Origin: CAZWRK01 sp964635875
Lineage (GTDB): Bacteria; Pseudomonadota; Gammaproteobacteria; Burkholderiales; Aquaspirillaceae
Assembly: GCA_964635875.1 (NCBI GenBank)
Contig: CAZWRK010000004.1
Coordinates: forward strand, 13,489 to 77,488
Direction: 5' to 3'
Length of the DNA: 64,000 bases
Shown: positions 32,017 to 42,048 of the stretch, piece by piece
How the letters are laid out: each line of letters opens with the position of its first letter
Numbering within the stretch: position 1 is the stretch's first letter
Notes under the pieces: model-generated
Database searches by the model: none
What the model was told of the DNA's origin: nothing
What the model saw: the letters and a program-made list of their open reading frames with translations, nothing else
Translations under genes and position numbers: made by a program

Positions 32017-33262
32017 GATTCGTAACTTTACGCTCAACTTCGGTCCCCAGCATCCCGCTGCTCATGGTGTGTTGCGACTGGTTCTTGAGATGGATGGCGA
32101 AGTGATTGTACGCGCTGATCCTCATATTGGTCTGTTGCATCGCGGTACGGAGAAGCTTGCTGAGCATAAAACGTTTATCCAGTCCGTGCCGTACATGGAT
32201 CGGCTGGACTACGTTTCGATGATGTGTAATGAGCATGCCTACGTGATGGCGATTGAGAAATTGGCTGGTATTCAAGTGCCGATCCGTGCTCAGTATATTC
32301 GTGTCATGTTTGATGAAATTACACGTATTCTCAATCATTTGATGTGGATTGGTGCGCACGCGTTAGATATTGGTGCGATGACAGTTTTTCTTTATGCGTT
32401 CCGTGAACGTGAAGATCTGATGGACTGTTATGAAGCCGTTTCTGGTGCGCGTTTGCATGCTGCATATTATCGTCCTGGTGGTGTTTATCGAGACCTGCCG
32501 GATACGATGCCGCAGTATTCTTATTCCAAAATTAAAAGTGCCAAAGAATTGGCGCGCTTGAATGAGCCACGCCAAGGTTCCTTGTTGGACTTTATCGAAG
32601 ATTTTACGAATCGCTTCCCTGGCTGCGTCGACGACTACGAGACGCTTCTGACCGAAAATCGGATTTGGAAGCAGCGTACAGTCGGCATTGGTGTGGTGAC
32701 GCCTGAGCGTGCTAAGGCACTGGGCTTCTCTGGCCCAATGCTTCGAGGCTCTGGTATTGAATGGGATCTGCGTAAAAAACAGCCATATGAAGTATATGAC
32801 CGCCTAGATTTTGATATTCCTGTTGGGGTGAATGGCGATTGTTACGACCGTTATTTGGTTCGTATTGAAGAAATGCGCCAGTCCAATCGCATTATCAAGC
32901 AGTGCGTAAAATGGTTGCGTGAGAACGCAGGTCCTGTGATTACGGATAATCATAAATTTGCACCACCTAGCCGCGAATCCATGAAGACGAATATGGAGGA
33001 GTTGATTCATCACTTCAAACTATTCTCTGAAGGTATGCATGTTCCTGAAGGTGAGGCTTATGCTTCGGTTGAACATCCTAAAGGCGAGTTTGGTATTTAT
33101 TTGGTGTCTGATGGTGCTAACAAGCCGTATCGCCTGAAAATTCGTGCGCCTGGTTTTGTTCATCTTGCTTCAATGGGCGAGATGGCTAAAGGGCATATGC
33201 TGGCTGATGTGGTCGCTATTATTGGTACTCAGGATGTGGTGTTTGGGGAGATTGACCGCTGA
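32009..33262 (+). CDS. nuoD: NADH-quinone oxidoreductase subunit D
   Basis: The 49-kDa subunit forms much of the quinone pocket. With GTG at 32009 the protein has 417 residues, the usual length, and starts AEIRNFTLNFGPQHPAAHG. GAGGAGA at 31996-32002 is six bases before it, so this GTG is preferred to the GTG at 31994. It overlaps nuoC by eight bases. Its last base is the first of nuoE. Confidence 0.96.
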   Translation: MAEIRNFTLNFGPQHPAAHGVLRLVLEMDGEVIVRADPHIGLLHRGTEKLAEHKTFIQSVPYMDRLDYVSMMCNEHAYVMAIEKLAGIQVPIRAQYIRVMFDEITRILNHLMWIGAHALDIGAMTVFLYAFREREDLMDCYEAVSGARLHAAYYRPGGVYRDLPDTMPQYSYSKIKSAKELARLNEPRQGSLLDFIEDFTNRFPGCVDDYETLLTENRIWKQRTVGIGVVTPERAKALGFSGPMLRGSGIEWDLRKKQPYEVYDRLDFDIPVGVNGDCYDRYLVRIEEMRQSNRIIKQCVKWLRENAGPVITDNHKFAPPSRESMKTNMEELIHHFKLFSEGMHVPEGEAYASVEHPKGEFGIYLVSDGANKPYRLKIRAPGFVHLASMGEMAKGHMLADVVAIIGTQDVVFGEIDR

Positions 33263-33735
33263 TGTTAACTCAAGATTCGCTTACAAAAATTGATCGCGAA
33301 GTTGCTAAATATCCCCCTGAGCAGAAACGATCTGCTGTTATGGGTGCGCTGCGGATCGCTCAAACAGAGAAAAGTTGGTTGTCTGCAGAAACTATTGAAT
33401 TTGTTGCGAGCTATTTAGGTATTCCTGCCGTAGCAGCTTATGAGGTCGCGACTTTTTATAACATGTATGATCTCAAGCCTGTTGGTCGGTATAAGCTCAC
33501 TGTGTGCACAAATTTGCCTTGTGCTCTGAGTGGTGGGTATGACACGGCTGAATATTTGAAAGAAAAGCTCTCTATTGGTTTTGGTGAAACCACTTCGGAC
33601 GGGCGCTTCACGCTTGTAGAGGGTGAGTGCATGGGTGCCTGTGGCGATGCTCCAGTGTTGCTGGTAAATAATCATACGATGTGTAGTTTCATGTCTCGTG
33701 AAGCTGTCGACAAGAAACTGGCGGAGCTTGAATAA
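33262..33735 (+). CDS. nuoE: NADH-quinone oxidoreductase subunit E
   Basis: The 157-residue 24-kDa subunit carries 2Fe-2S cluster N1a through Cys82, Cys87, Cys123 and Cys127 (CTNLPC and CMGAC). It is a thioredoxin-fold partner of NuoF in the NADH module. One-base overlaps with nuoD before and nuoF after indicate coupled translation. Confidence 0.97.
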   Translation: MLTQDSLTKIDREVAKYPPEQKRSAVMGALRIAQTEKSWLSAETIEFVASYLGIPAVAAYEVATFYNMYDLKPVGRYKLTVCTNLPCALSGGYDTAEYLKEKLSIGFGETTSDGRFTLVEGECMGACGDAPVLLVNNHTMCSFMSREAVDKKLAELE

Positions 33736-35030
33736 TGGCTATTTATGAGTCCGGTGTGATTTTTGAAGGTGTTGATACTTCAAGCGCGGATTGCTGGAAA
33801 ATCGACGCTTATATTAAGCGTGGCGGTTATTCTTCTTTACGCAAAATTATTCAAGAGAGCACCCCCCAGGAAGATGTTATTGCCGAAGTTAAGGGGTCCG
33901 GATTAAGAGGGCGCGGAGGTGCTGGCTTTCCAACAGGCTTAAAGTGGTCTTTTATGCCTCGTAACTTCCCGGGCGATAAATATGTGGTGTGTAACACCGA
34001 TGAAGGTGAGCCGGGTACTTTCAAGGACCGCGATATTCTTCGCTACAACCCCCATGCATTGATTGAAGGCATGATTATTGCCGGTTACGCAATGGGTGCG
34101 AGACGTGGATATAACTATATCCATGGTGAAGTTTTTCAAGAATATGTGCGTTTTGAAGAGGCTCTCGACGAAGCAAGGGCTGCTGGTTTGCTCGGCGAAA
34201 ATATTCTGGGTAGTGGTTTCTCTTTCGATCTTTTTGCCCATCATGGTTATGGCGCATACATCTGTGGTGAAGAAACCGCTTTGCTCGAGTCGCTCGAAGG
34301 TAAAAAAGGTCAGCCCCGATTTAAGCCGCCTTTCCCTGCTTCCTTTGGTTTATATGGCAAGCCGACCACCATCAATAACACGGAGTCTTTTGCTTCCGTG
34401 CCTTTCATTATGAAAGACGGTGCAAGTACTTTCCTTGAAAAGGGCAAGCCGAATAATGGTGGTACCAAATTATTCTCGGTTTCTGGTCATGTTAACCGTC
34501 CTGGAAACTATGAAATTCCGTTAGGAACGCCTTTTTCTGTCCTGCTAGAAATGTGTGGTGGCATGCGTGATGGAAAAAAATTAAAAGCGGTTATTCCTGG
34601 AGGTTCTTCTGCGCCAGTTCTTCCTGCAGACATCATGATGGATGTCACTATGGACTATGACAGCATTTCTAAAGCAGGTTCGATGCTCGGTTCTGGTGCT
34701 GTGATAGTGATGAATGAGGATATTTGTATGGTTAAGGCGCTGGATCGCTTGGCCTACTTTTATCATGAAGAATCTTGTGGTCAGTGCACCCCGTGTCGCG
34801 AAGGCACAGGGTGGTTATACCGGGTCATTCACCGAATTGAGAATGGTGAAGGGCGTCCAGAAGATTTGGACCTTTTAGCTTCTGTTGGTAACAACATGGC
34901 TGGTCGTACTATTTGTGCGTTGGCAGATGCGGCGGTGTTCCCTGTTCGCAGTTTTACCAAGCATTTTCATCATGAGTTCGAGTATCACATCGAACACAAA
35001 AAGTGCATGGTCAACCACAAGTGGTGTTAA
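33735..35030 (+). CDS. nuoF: NADH-quinone oxidoreductase subunit F
   Basis: The 431-residue subunit binds NADH and FMN and the 4Fe-4S cluster N3. GRGGAGFPTG at 59-68 is the flavin/NADH glycine loop, and ESCGQCTPCREG gives Cys348, Cys351 and Cys354 for N3, with a fourth Cys in GRTICALAD. It is where electrons enter complex I. Confidence 0.97.
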   Translation: MAIYESGVIFEGVDTSSADCWKIDAYIKRGGYSSLRKIIQESTPQEDVIAEVKGSGLRGRGGAGFPTGLKWSFMPRNFPGDKYVVCNTDEGEPGTFKDRDILRYNPHALIEGMIIAGYAMGARRGYNYIHGEVFQEYVRFEEALDEARAAGLLGENILGSGFSFDLFAHHGYGAYICGEETALLESLEGKKGQPRFKPPFPASFGLYGKPTTINNTESFASVPFIMKDGASTFLEKGKPNNGGTKLFSVSGHVNRPGNYEIPLGTPFSVLLEMCGGMRDGKKLKAVIPGGSSAPVLPADIMMDVTMDYDSISKAGSMLGSGAVIVMNEDICMVKALDRLAYFYHEESCGQCTPCREGTGWLYRVIHRIENGEGRPEDLDLLASVGNNMAGRTICALADAAVFPVRSFTKHFHHEFEYHIEHKKCMVNHKWC

Positions 35031-35070
35031 CCGGCGCGCATTGTCCAGACTTATGAGGTAGCGCATCGCT

Positions 35071-37410
35071 ATGTTAGAAATCGAAATCGACGGCAAAAAG
35101 CTTAAAGTGCCTAGTGGTAGCACCGTTATGGAAGCTGCCCATCAAGTGGGTACTTATATCCCCCATTTTTGCTACCACAAAAAGTTGTCTATTGCAGCTA
35201 ACTGCCGTATGTGTTTGGTTGAGGTTGAGAAGGCTCCAAAGCCTCTTCCTGCATGTGCGACACCCGTGACAGATGGCATGAAGGTTTTCACGCACTCGGA
35301 TTTGGCCTCCAAAGCTCAAAAAGGCGTGATGGAATTTTTGCTGATTAATCACCCGCTTGATTGCCCTATTTGCGACCAAGGTGGTGAATGTCAGCTTCAA
35401 GATCTTGCTGTTGGTTACGGTAATACCGCCTCTCGCTACCAAGAAGAGAAACGATCTGTTGTGGGTAAAGAAATGAGCGCCCTTGTTTCTGCAGAAGAAA
35501 TGAGCCGTTGCATTCACTGTACCCGTTGTGTCCGGTTTACAGAAGAAATCGGTGGTTATCAAGAGATTGGGATGGCTCATCGTGGTGAGCATTCAGAGAT
35601 TCTGCCTTTCTTAAATAAGACGGTTGATTCAGAAATTTCTGGGAATGTGATCGATTTATGTCCGGTCGGCGCGTTGACATCTAAACCATTTCGCTATTCC
35701 GCGCGAACATGGGAGATGTCTCGGCGTAAGTCAGTGAGCCCTCATGATGGCCTGGGCTCGAACTTGGTTGTGCAAGTTAAGCACAACCGCGTTATGCGGG
35801 TTTTGCCGCTCGAAAACGAAGAGATTAATGAGTGCTGGTTATCTGACCGCGACCGCTTCTCCTATGAATCGCTTAACTCCGATTCGCGTTTGACGCGCCC
35901 AATGGTCAAACAAGATGGTCGTTGGATTGAGACAGAGTGGGCTGCTGCATTAGATTACGTTGCCCATGGTTTGAAAGACATTGTTGCAAAAGATGGTGCG
36001 GATCAGGTGGCATTTCTTGCAAGCCCGGGCTCAACGACAGAAGAATTAGCATTGTTTAAGCAGCTTGCGAATGGGTTGGGTGTTAAAAACACAGATTACC
36101 GTACTCGCCGTAGTGATTTTCGCGCAGACCCTGCTCAGCAGGGGGCGCTTTGGTTGGGTGATTCTATTGTTGGCGTGGCAAACAGAGCTTCAGTCTTGTT
36201 ATTGGGTTCAAACCTGAGAAAAGAGCAGCCATTGCTTGCGTCCCGTCTACGTCAATCTGTCAAAAAAGGGATGGAGCTTAATGTTCTCTCAATGGCGGCA
36301 GATGACTTCTTGTGCGCATTGAATTCTCTGCAATTAGTACATCCAGACCAATTTGTCTCTTCTTTAGCGCAGGTTTTGAAGGGCGTTTGTGAGTTGAAGG
36401 GCGTAGAACCGGCTATCAACTTGGAGGGCGTTGAGGTTTCGGACTTGGCGCGTCGGGTTGCGATTAGTCTCGCGGGCAATGAAAATCCTGCGATCCTTAT
36501 TGGTGCTCAAGCTCAACATCATCCTAAATTTTCTGAGATTTTGTCTTTAGCTCAGGCTTTAGCTGCAGTGTGTTCTGGCACTTTTGGTGTGATTGCAGAG
36601 GCTGCTAACACTGTTGCGGGTGAGTTGTTTTTCCGTCCGGAAAAAGGTGCTTTAAATGCGTCTGGCGTCTTTGAGTCGCCGCGTCAAGCGTATGTGTTTT
36701 TGAATACTGAGCTGGATTTTGATACATACAATCCGAACAAGGCACGTTCTGCAGTCAAAAATGCAAAAATGGTTGCTGCGCTCACGGTATTTAAAACCCC
36801 TGAACTTCTTGAGTACGCAGATGTTCTTCTCCCTGTGGCGCCATTTAGTGAAACAGCGGGTTCGTTCATTAACATGGAAGGGCGTTTTCAAGGATTTAAT
36901 GGTGTTGTCAAACCATTGGGCGATGTCCGGCCCGCTTGGAAAGTTCTGCGCGTTTTAGGGAATGTTTTGAATTTAGAGGGTTTTGATTACGAAACCGTAG
37001 AGGATGTCCGTCGTTCATTGGTGGGGCATGTTGATTTTTCATCTAAGCTATCCAATGCAGTGGCGATGCCTGGTCATTTTGAATGTCTGACTGAGCCGCA
37101 AGGGCTTGCTCTGTCTCGTATCGCGGAAGTTCCTCTCTATCAATTTGATGCTCTTTCCCGCCATGCAGAGAGTTTGCAAAAAACGTCAGATGCTAAAGCC
37201 CCTATTGCGATGGTAAATACTTCCGTAATGGCTGCATTAGGTTTGAGTGAAGGCGATTTGGTTGTGGTGAGTCAGGCTGGTGTAGAGATCTCTCTTGTTG
37301 TCGGCTTAGACAATACGCTTCCCGATGCTGTTGTGCGTTTGGCTGCAGCTCATCCTCTCACCTGTTCCTTGGGTGGTATGTACGATAAAATTGAACTGAA
37401 GCGGGGGTAA
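35071..37410 (+). CDS. nuoG: NADH-quinone oxidoreductase subunit G
   Basis: The 779-residue subunit holds 2Fe-2S N1b (Cys34, 45, 48, 62), the His94/Cys98/101/107 cluster N5, and 4Fe-4S N4 (Cys147, 150, 153, 197). A molybdopterin-oxidoreductase-like domain without cofactor function follows. The extra N7 cluster motif of some bacteria is not evident, and the protein is shorter than the E. coli form, as in other betaproteobacteria. Confidence 0.96.
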   Translation: MLEIEIDGKKLKVPSGSTVMEAAHQVGTYIPHFCYHKKLSIAANCRMCLVEVEKAPKPLPACATPVTDGMKVFTHSDLASKAQKGVMEFLLINHPLDCPICDQGGECQLQDLAVGYGNTASRYQEEKRSVVGKEMSALVSAEEMSRCIHCTRCVRFTEEIGGYQEIGMAHRGEHSEILPFLNKTVDSEISGNVIDLCPVGALTSKPFRYSARTWEMSRRKSVSPHDGLGSNLVVQVKHNRVMRVLPLENEEINECWLSDRDRFSYESLNSDSRLTRPMVKQDGRWIETEWAAALDYVAHGLKDIVAKDGADQVAFLASPGSTTEELALFKQLANGLGVKNTDYRTRRSDFRADPAQQGALWLGDSIVGVANRASVLLLGSNLRKEQPLLASRLRQSVKKGMELNVLSMAADDFLCALNSLQLVHPDQFVSSLAQVLKGVCELKGVEPAINLEGVEVSDLARRVAISLAGNENPAILIGAQAQHHPKFSEILSLAQALAAVCSGTFGVIAEAANTVAGELFFRPEKGALNASGVFESPRQAYVFLNTELDFDTYNPNKARSAVKNAKMVAALTVFKTPELLEYADVLLPVAPFSETAGSFINMEGRFQGFNGVVKPLGDVRPAWKVLRVLGNVLNLEGFDYETVEDVRRSLVGHVDFSSKLSNAVAMPGHFECLTEPQGLALSRIAEVPLYQFDALSRHAESLQKTSDAKAPIAMVNTSVMAALGLSEGDLVVVSQAGVEISLVVGLDNTLPDAVVRLAAAHPLTCSLGGMYDKIELKRG

Positions 37411-37412
37411 GG

Positions 37413-38459
37413 ATGGAGTTCCTGCAGGGTATTCTAGGCTTAGACGCGGGGTTGGCCGTTTGGACTCTTTTGAAGATCGTTGCGATTGTGCTGCCTCTTC
37501 TAGGGTGTGTTGCCTACTTGACGCTAGCTGAACGTAAAGTGATTGGCTACATGCAAATCCGTATTGGTCCGAATCGTGTCGGTCCCAAGGGGTTGCTGCA
37601 GCCGATTGCTGATGCATTGAAGCTTCTCACAAAAGAAATTATTTTTCCTTCAAGGTCAAATAAAGGTCTTTTTATTCTTGCCCCAATTCTTGTGATTGGG
37701 CCTGCGTTGGCGGCGTGGGCGGTCGTCCCTTTTAGTCCCGATTTGGTTTTGGCGAATATTGATGCTTCTCTGCTCTACATCATGGCAATTACATCCATGG
37801 GTGTTTATGGCGTGATTATTGCGGGCTGGTCGTCGAACTCTAAGTATTCTTTCTTAGGGGCCATGCGTTCTGCTGCGCAGATCGTTTCCTATGAAATTGC
37901 AATGGGATTTGCCCTTGTTGGTGTCATTATGGTGTCAGGTTCTTTGAACTTGGTGCAGATTGTGTCTCAACAAGGCGGGGGTATGGGAAATGGTTCTATT
38001 CTGTCGTGGAACTGGATCCCTTTATTTCCGATGTTTTTGGTTTATCTGATTTCTGGTGTGGCCGAGACGAATCGCGCACCTTTCGATGTCGCTGAAGGCG
38101 AGTCCGAAATTGTTGCAGGCTTTCATGTAGAATACTCTGGTATGGCTTTTGCCGTATTTTTCTTGGCAGAGTATGCCAATATGATTTTGATTGCTGCGCT
38201 AACGTCAATTATGTTTTTGGGTGGGTGGCTTTCCCCATTCCCCGCGAATATCCCTGTGTTAGGTGCCTCAGGGTTCCATTGGTTGATTGCAAAAACAGCG
38301 TTTATCTTGTTCTCATTCCTTTGGTTTCGTGCAACCTTTCCTCGCTACCGGTATGATCAAATTATGCGATTGGGTTGGAAGGTGTTTATTCCGGTTACGT
38401 TGGTATGGTTGGTGATTCTGGGCGCGTGGATGATGAGTCCGCTCTCGCTGTGGCAATAA
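37413..38459 (+). CDS. nuoH: NADH-quinone oxidoreductase subunit H
   Basis: The 348-residue membrane subunit, with about eight helices, joins the peripheral and membrane arms and lines the quinone channel. RKVIGYMQIRIGPNRVGPKGLLQPIADALK and the acidic loop AETNRAPFDVAEGESE are diagnostic (each quoted only in part as recognised here). It begins two bases after nuoG. Confidence 0.96.
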   Translation: MEFLQGILGLDAGLAVWTLLKIVAIVLPLLGCVAYLTLAERKVIGYMQIRIGPNRVGPKGLLQPIADALKLLTKEIIFPSRSNKGLFILAPILVIGPALAAWAVVPFSPDLVLANIDASLLYIMAITSMGVYGVIIAGWSSNSKYSFLGAMRSAAQIVSYEIAMGFALVGVIMVSGSLNLVQIVSQQGGGMGNGSILSWNWIPLFPMFLVYLISGVAETNRAPFDVAEGESEIVAGFHVEYSGMAFAVFFLAEYANMILIAALTSIMFLGGWLSPFPANIPVLGASGFHWLIAKTAFILFSFLWFRATFPRYRYDQIMRLGWKVFIPVTLVWLVILGAWMMSPLSLWQ

Positions 38460-38480
38460 ATACGAGGTGGAACTAGGGCA

Positions 38481-38963
38481 ATGTTCAAGAATTTCTTTAA
38501 AACCTTTTTGTTGCTTGAGTTGGTAAAAGGGATGGCCTTAACCGGTCGCCACTTATTTCAACGAAAAATTACAGTTCAGTACCCTGATGAGCGCACGCCA
38601 TATAGTCCGCGGTTTCGTGGTTTGCATGCATTGAGACGTTATCCAAATGGCGAAGAGCGCTGTATTGCTTGTAAGTTGTGCGAGGCTGTTTGTCCCGCAA
38701 TGGCTATTACGATCGAGTCTGAAAAGCGTGAGGATGGCACTCGTCGTACAAGTCGTTATGAGATTGACTTAACTAAGTGCATTTTTTGTGGCTTCTGTGA
38801 AGAGTCCTGTCCTGTTGACTCTATTGTAGAGACACATATTTTGGAGTACCACGGCGACAAGCGTGGTGATCTTTACTATACGAAGCCAATGTTGCTTGCT
38901 GTGGGTGATAAGTACGAAGCGGATATTGCTCGTGCCCGCGAGGCTGATGCTAAGTACCGATAG
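38481..38963 (+). CDS. nuoI: NADH-quinone oxidoreductase subunit I
   Basis: The 160-residue ferredoxin-like subunit binds two 4Fe-4S clusters, N6a and N6b. The ligands are Cys61, 64, 67, 71 and Cys100, 103, 106, 110 (CIACKLCEAVCP and CIFCGFCEESCP). It passes electrons toward NuoB. Confidence 0.97.
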   Translation: MFKNFFKTFLLLELVKGMALTGRHLFQRKITVQYPDERTPYSPRFRGLHALRRYPNGEERCIACKLCEAVCPAMAITIESEKREDGTRRTSRYEIDLTKCIFCGFCEESCPVDSIVETHILEYHGDKRGDLYYTKPMLLAVGDKYEADIARAREADAKYR

Positions 38964-38971
38964 GGGGAAGC

Positions 38972-39610
38972 ATGTCTTTTCAGGAAATCGTGTTTTATGT
39001 ACTTTCCGCCATTCTGCTATTTTCAGGGTTGCGGGTTGTTACAGCTAAAAACCCAGTGCATGCCGCGCTTTACTTGGTCTTGGCTTTTTTTACTGCAGCT
39101 GGTCACTGGTTGCTTATGCAGGCCGAATTTTTGGCGATTGCGCTGGTTCTAGTGTACGTTGGCGCGGTAATGGTTTTATTTCTTTTCGTTGTGATGATGC
39201 TGGATATCAACTTCGAAAAATTGTACGAAGGTTTTTGGCGACATCTTCCTGTTGCAGGGACCGTAGCCTTGATTATGGTTGCTGAAATGGCCATGGTATT
39301 AATGAGCCCGGCAACGGATTTGGCTTCTTTTGGTGAAATTGCGCCGGTGGCTGCAAATGTTAGTAACGTGAAGCAGTTGGGCTTGCAGATTTATACGACG
39401 TATGTCTATCCCTTTGAGCTCGCTGCCGTATTGCTATTGTTGGCAATCGTTGCTGCTATTGCGCTGACTATGCGTAAACGTAAAGACACTAAATACATTA
39501 ATCCGGCTGATCAAGTCTCTATCCAGCGGAAAGATCGGGTTCGTATCGTAAAAATGTCTGCCGAAAAGCCTATTGCTGAGTCCGGTGACAATGATCAACC
39601 TGCGGCCTGA
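38972..39610 (+). CDS. nuoJ: NADH-quinone oxidoreductase subunit J
   Basis: The 212-residue membrane subunit has about five helices, including the conserved third helix region LVYVGAVMVLFLFVVMML. A charged tail of about 45 residues with Lys/Arg and Asp follows and is probably cytosolic. GGGG lies a few bases before the ATG, eight bases after nuoI. Confidence 0.95.
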   Translation: MSFQEIVFYVLSAILLFSGLRVVTAKNPVHAALYLVLAFFTAAGHWLLMQAEFLAIALVLVYVGAVMVLFLFVVMMLDINFEKLYEGFWRHLPVAGTVALIMVAEMAMVLMSPATDLASFGEIAPVAANVSNVKQLGLQIYTTYVYPFELAAVLLLLAIVAAIALTMRKRKDTKYINPADQVSIQRKDRVRIVKMSAEKPIAESGDNDQPAA

Positions 39611-39640
39611 TTTTTTGGCCGCCTACAACAGGGGAATATA

Positions 39641-39946
39641 GTGCTGACTCTGACGCATTTCCTGGTGCTGGGGGCGATCTTGTTCGCGATCAGCGTGCTG
39701 GGTATTTTGCTTAATCGTAAAAATGTTATCGTGTTATTGATGGCAATCGAGCTTATGCTCCTTGCCGTTAATTACAACTTTATCGCGTTCTCGCAGTATC
39801 TCTCCGATACAGCAGGGCAAATATTTGTTTTCTTCATTCTGACTGTAGCGGCAGCGGAGTCTGCAATCGGCCTAGCTATTTTGGTTGTATTGTTCCGTAA
39901 CCTAAACACGATCAATGTTGAAGACTTGGGCAGCCTCAAGGGCTAA
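39641..39946 (+). CDS. nuoK: NADH-quinone oxidoreductase subunit K
   Basis: The 101-residue, three-helix membrane subunit has the family start LTLTHFLVLGAILFAISVLG and conserved membrane glutamates in LLMAIELMLLAVN and AAAESAIGLAI. It starts with GTG, preceded by AGGGGA about six bases upstream. Confidence 0.96.
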   Translation: MLTLTHFLVLGAILFAISVLGILLNRKNVIVLLMAIELMLLAVNYNFIAFSQYLSDTAGQIFVFFILTVAAAESAIGLAILVVLFRNLNTINVEDLGSLKG

Positions 39947-39982
39947 AGCAATCACGTCTCACTAGAAGAAGCACGAAAAAGT

Positions 39983-42004
39983 ATGGACATGAAAAGCTTG
40001 TACTTGTTGATTGCATTAGCACCTCTTGCGGGGTCTGTTGTTGCAGGCCTTGGTGGTTGGGCTATCGGGCGGCGTGCTGCGCATGTTGTTACGATCCTCG
40101 GGGTGCTTATTTCAGCAATCGGTTCGATTTATAACTTAAACTATCTACTAAATGGTGGGGACGTATTTAACGGCCCTGTTTATACTTGGCTGTCTGTTGC
40201 AGGTATAGATTATTCCATTGGGTTTATGGTTGATAATTTGACTGCCATGATGATGGTGGTTGTTTCTAGCGTTTCACTGATGGTACATATCTATACCATT
40301 GGATATATGGCAGAAGATCCGGGCTATCAACGGTTCTTTAGTTATATTTCGCTATTCACCTTCTCTATGCTGATGCTGGTCATGTCGAATAACTTTGTTC
40401 AGTTATTCTTTGGCTGGGAGGCTGTGGGTCTGGTTTCTTATCTGCTTATTGGCTTTTGGTTTAAAAAGCCGACGGCTATTTTTGCCAACCTGAAGGCATT
40501 TTTAGTGAACCGTGTTGGCGACTTTGGGTTTGCTTTAGGTATCGGGATGGTCCTGGCTTATTTCGGTGGGTCCTTAAATTACACCGATGTTTTTGCCGCT
40601 GCTCCTGCGTTGAAGGATGCCACCATCAGCCTATTTCCAGGTGCTGAGTGGTCTCTGATGACGGTAACATGCATATTGTTGTTTGTTGGTGCGATGGGTA
40701 AGTCTGCACAGTTCCCGTTGCATGTTTGGCTCCCTGATTCGATGGAGGGGCCAACACCTATCTCAGCCTTGATTCACGCTGCAACGATGGTGACTGCTGG
40801 GATTTTTATGGTGTCGCGCATGTCACCGTTGTTTGAAATGTCTGAAACTGCGCTGTCATTTATTCTCGTGGTTGGATCAATCACTGCGCTGTTTATGGGC
40901 TTTCTCGGGATTATTCAAACTGACATTAAACGTGTTGTTGCATACTCCACGCTGTCTCAGTTGGGCTATATGACAGTCGCACTCGGTGCTTCTGCGTACT
41001 CTGTAGCTGTTTTCCATCTGATGACACATGCCTTCTTTAAAGCGCTGCTGTTCTTAGGTGCGGGCTCCGTCATTATCGGTATGCATCATGACCAGGATAT
41101 GCGGAACATGGGTGGTCTGCGTAAGTATATGCCGATTACTTGGATTACGTCCTTGCTGGGTTCTTTAGCTCTAATTGGCACGCCGTTTTTTGCGGGCTTT
41201 TACTCTAAAGACTCTATTATCGAAGCTGTTCAACTTTCAACGATTCCAGGATCTGGTTTTGCGTATTTTGCTGTGATTGCAGGCGTATTTGTGACAGCAT
41301 TTTATTCTTTCCGGATGTATTTCTTGGTGTTCCATGGTGAGGAGCGATTTGGGAAGCACAGTCATGATGAGCACCATCACGATGATGATCATCATCACGG
41401 CTTGGCTCCGGGCCAAAAGCCTCACGAGTCGCCTTGGGTTGTGACGTTGCCGCTGGTCTTGCTTGCGATTCCTTCTGTTGTTATCGGTTTCTTTGCTATC
41501 GAGCCGATGCTATATGGTGATTTCTTTAAAGGTGTCATCTTTATTGATGAGCTACGTCATCCTGCGCTATCTGAACTTCGCCATGAATTTCATGGTGCCG
41601 TTGGAATGGCTGCGCATGCATTGCAAACACTTCCCTTCTGGTTGGCAGTATCCGGTGTAGCAACCGCGTGGTTCTTCTACATGAAAGCTCCACACATTCC
41701 CGCTGCTATCAAGGAAAAGACAGGGTTTATTTATAATCTTTTAGAGAATAAATATTATCTTGATGACATTTATTTTGCTGTGTTCGCCAAAGGTTCTCGC
41801 TTGTTGGGTACCGGCTTCTGGAAAATAGGTGATCAGACTCTAATTGATGGTGTCATGGTGAATGGAACTGCACGCTTGGTTGGTGTGGCTTCTCGCGTGA
41901 TCCGAAAACTACAGTCGGGCTTCATTTATAGCTATGCAACAGCAATGATCATCGGTGTGCTTGGGCTCTTGACCCTATGGCTCTCCGGCGTTCTGGTTCG
42001 CTGA
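39983..42004 (+). CDS. nuoL: NADH-quinone oxidoreductase subunit L
   Basis: The 673-residue subunit is the distal antiporter-like proton pump of complex I, with about 14 helices, a lateral helix and a C-terminal anchor. Signature segments include FFGWEAVGLVSYLLIGFW and LPDSMEGPTPISALIHAATM. A hydrophilic loop at 459-472 is strikingly His/Asp-rich (eight His within 14 residues) and may bind metal or be a neutral insertion. Confidence 0.96.
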   Translation: MDMKSLYLLIALAPLAGSVVAGLGGWAIGRRAAHVVTILGVLISAIGSIYNLNYLLNGGDVFNGPVYTWLSVAGIDYSIGFMVDNLTAMMMVVVSSVSLMVHIYTIGYMAEDPGYQRFFSYISLFTFSMLMLVMSNNFVQLFFGWEAVGLVSYLLIGFWFKKPTAIFANLKAFLVNRVGDFGFALGIGMVLAYFGGSLNYTDVFAAAPALKDATISLFPGAEWSLMTVTCILLFVGAMGKSAQFPLHVWLPDSMEGPTPISALIHAATMVTAGIFMVSRMSPLFEMSETALSFILVVGSITALFMGFLGIIQTDIKRVVAYSTLSQLGYMTVALGASAYSVAVFHLMTHAFFKALLFLGAGSVIIGMHHDQDMRNMGGLRKYMPITWITSLLGSLALIGTPFFAGFYSKDSIIEAVQLSTIPGSGFAYFAVIAGVFVTAFYSFRMYFLVFHGEERFGKHSHDEHHHDDDHHHGLAPGQKPHESPWVVTLPLVLLAIPSVVIGFFAIEPMLYGDFFKGVIFIDELRHPALSELRHEFHGAVGMAAHALQTLPFWLAVSGVATAWFFYMKAPHIPAAIKEKTGFIYNLLENKYYLDDIYFAVFAKGSRLLGTGFWKIGDQTLIDGVMVNGTARLVGVASRVIRKLQSGFIYSYATAMIIGVLGLLTLWLSGVLVR

Positions 42005-42048
42005 AGCATAATCATAAAGACGATTTCAGGGAACTTTAGGTTGGGCAT

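Noticed and set aside
35074..35592. 172-codon open frame antisense to the start of nuoG
   Set aside because: A shadow of the cysteine-rich nuoG N-terminus, which has all cluster ligands on the plus strand.
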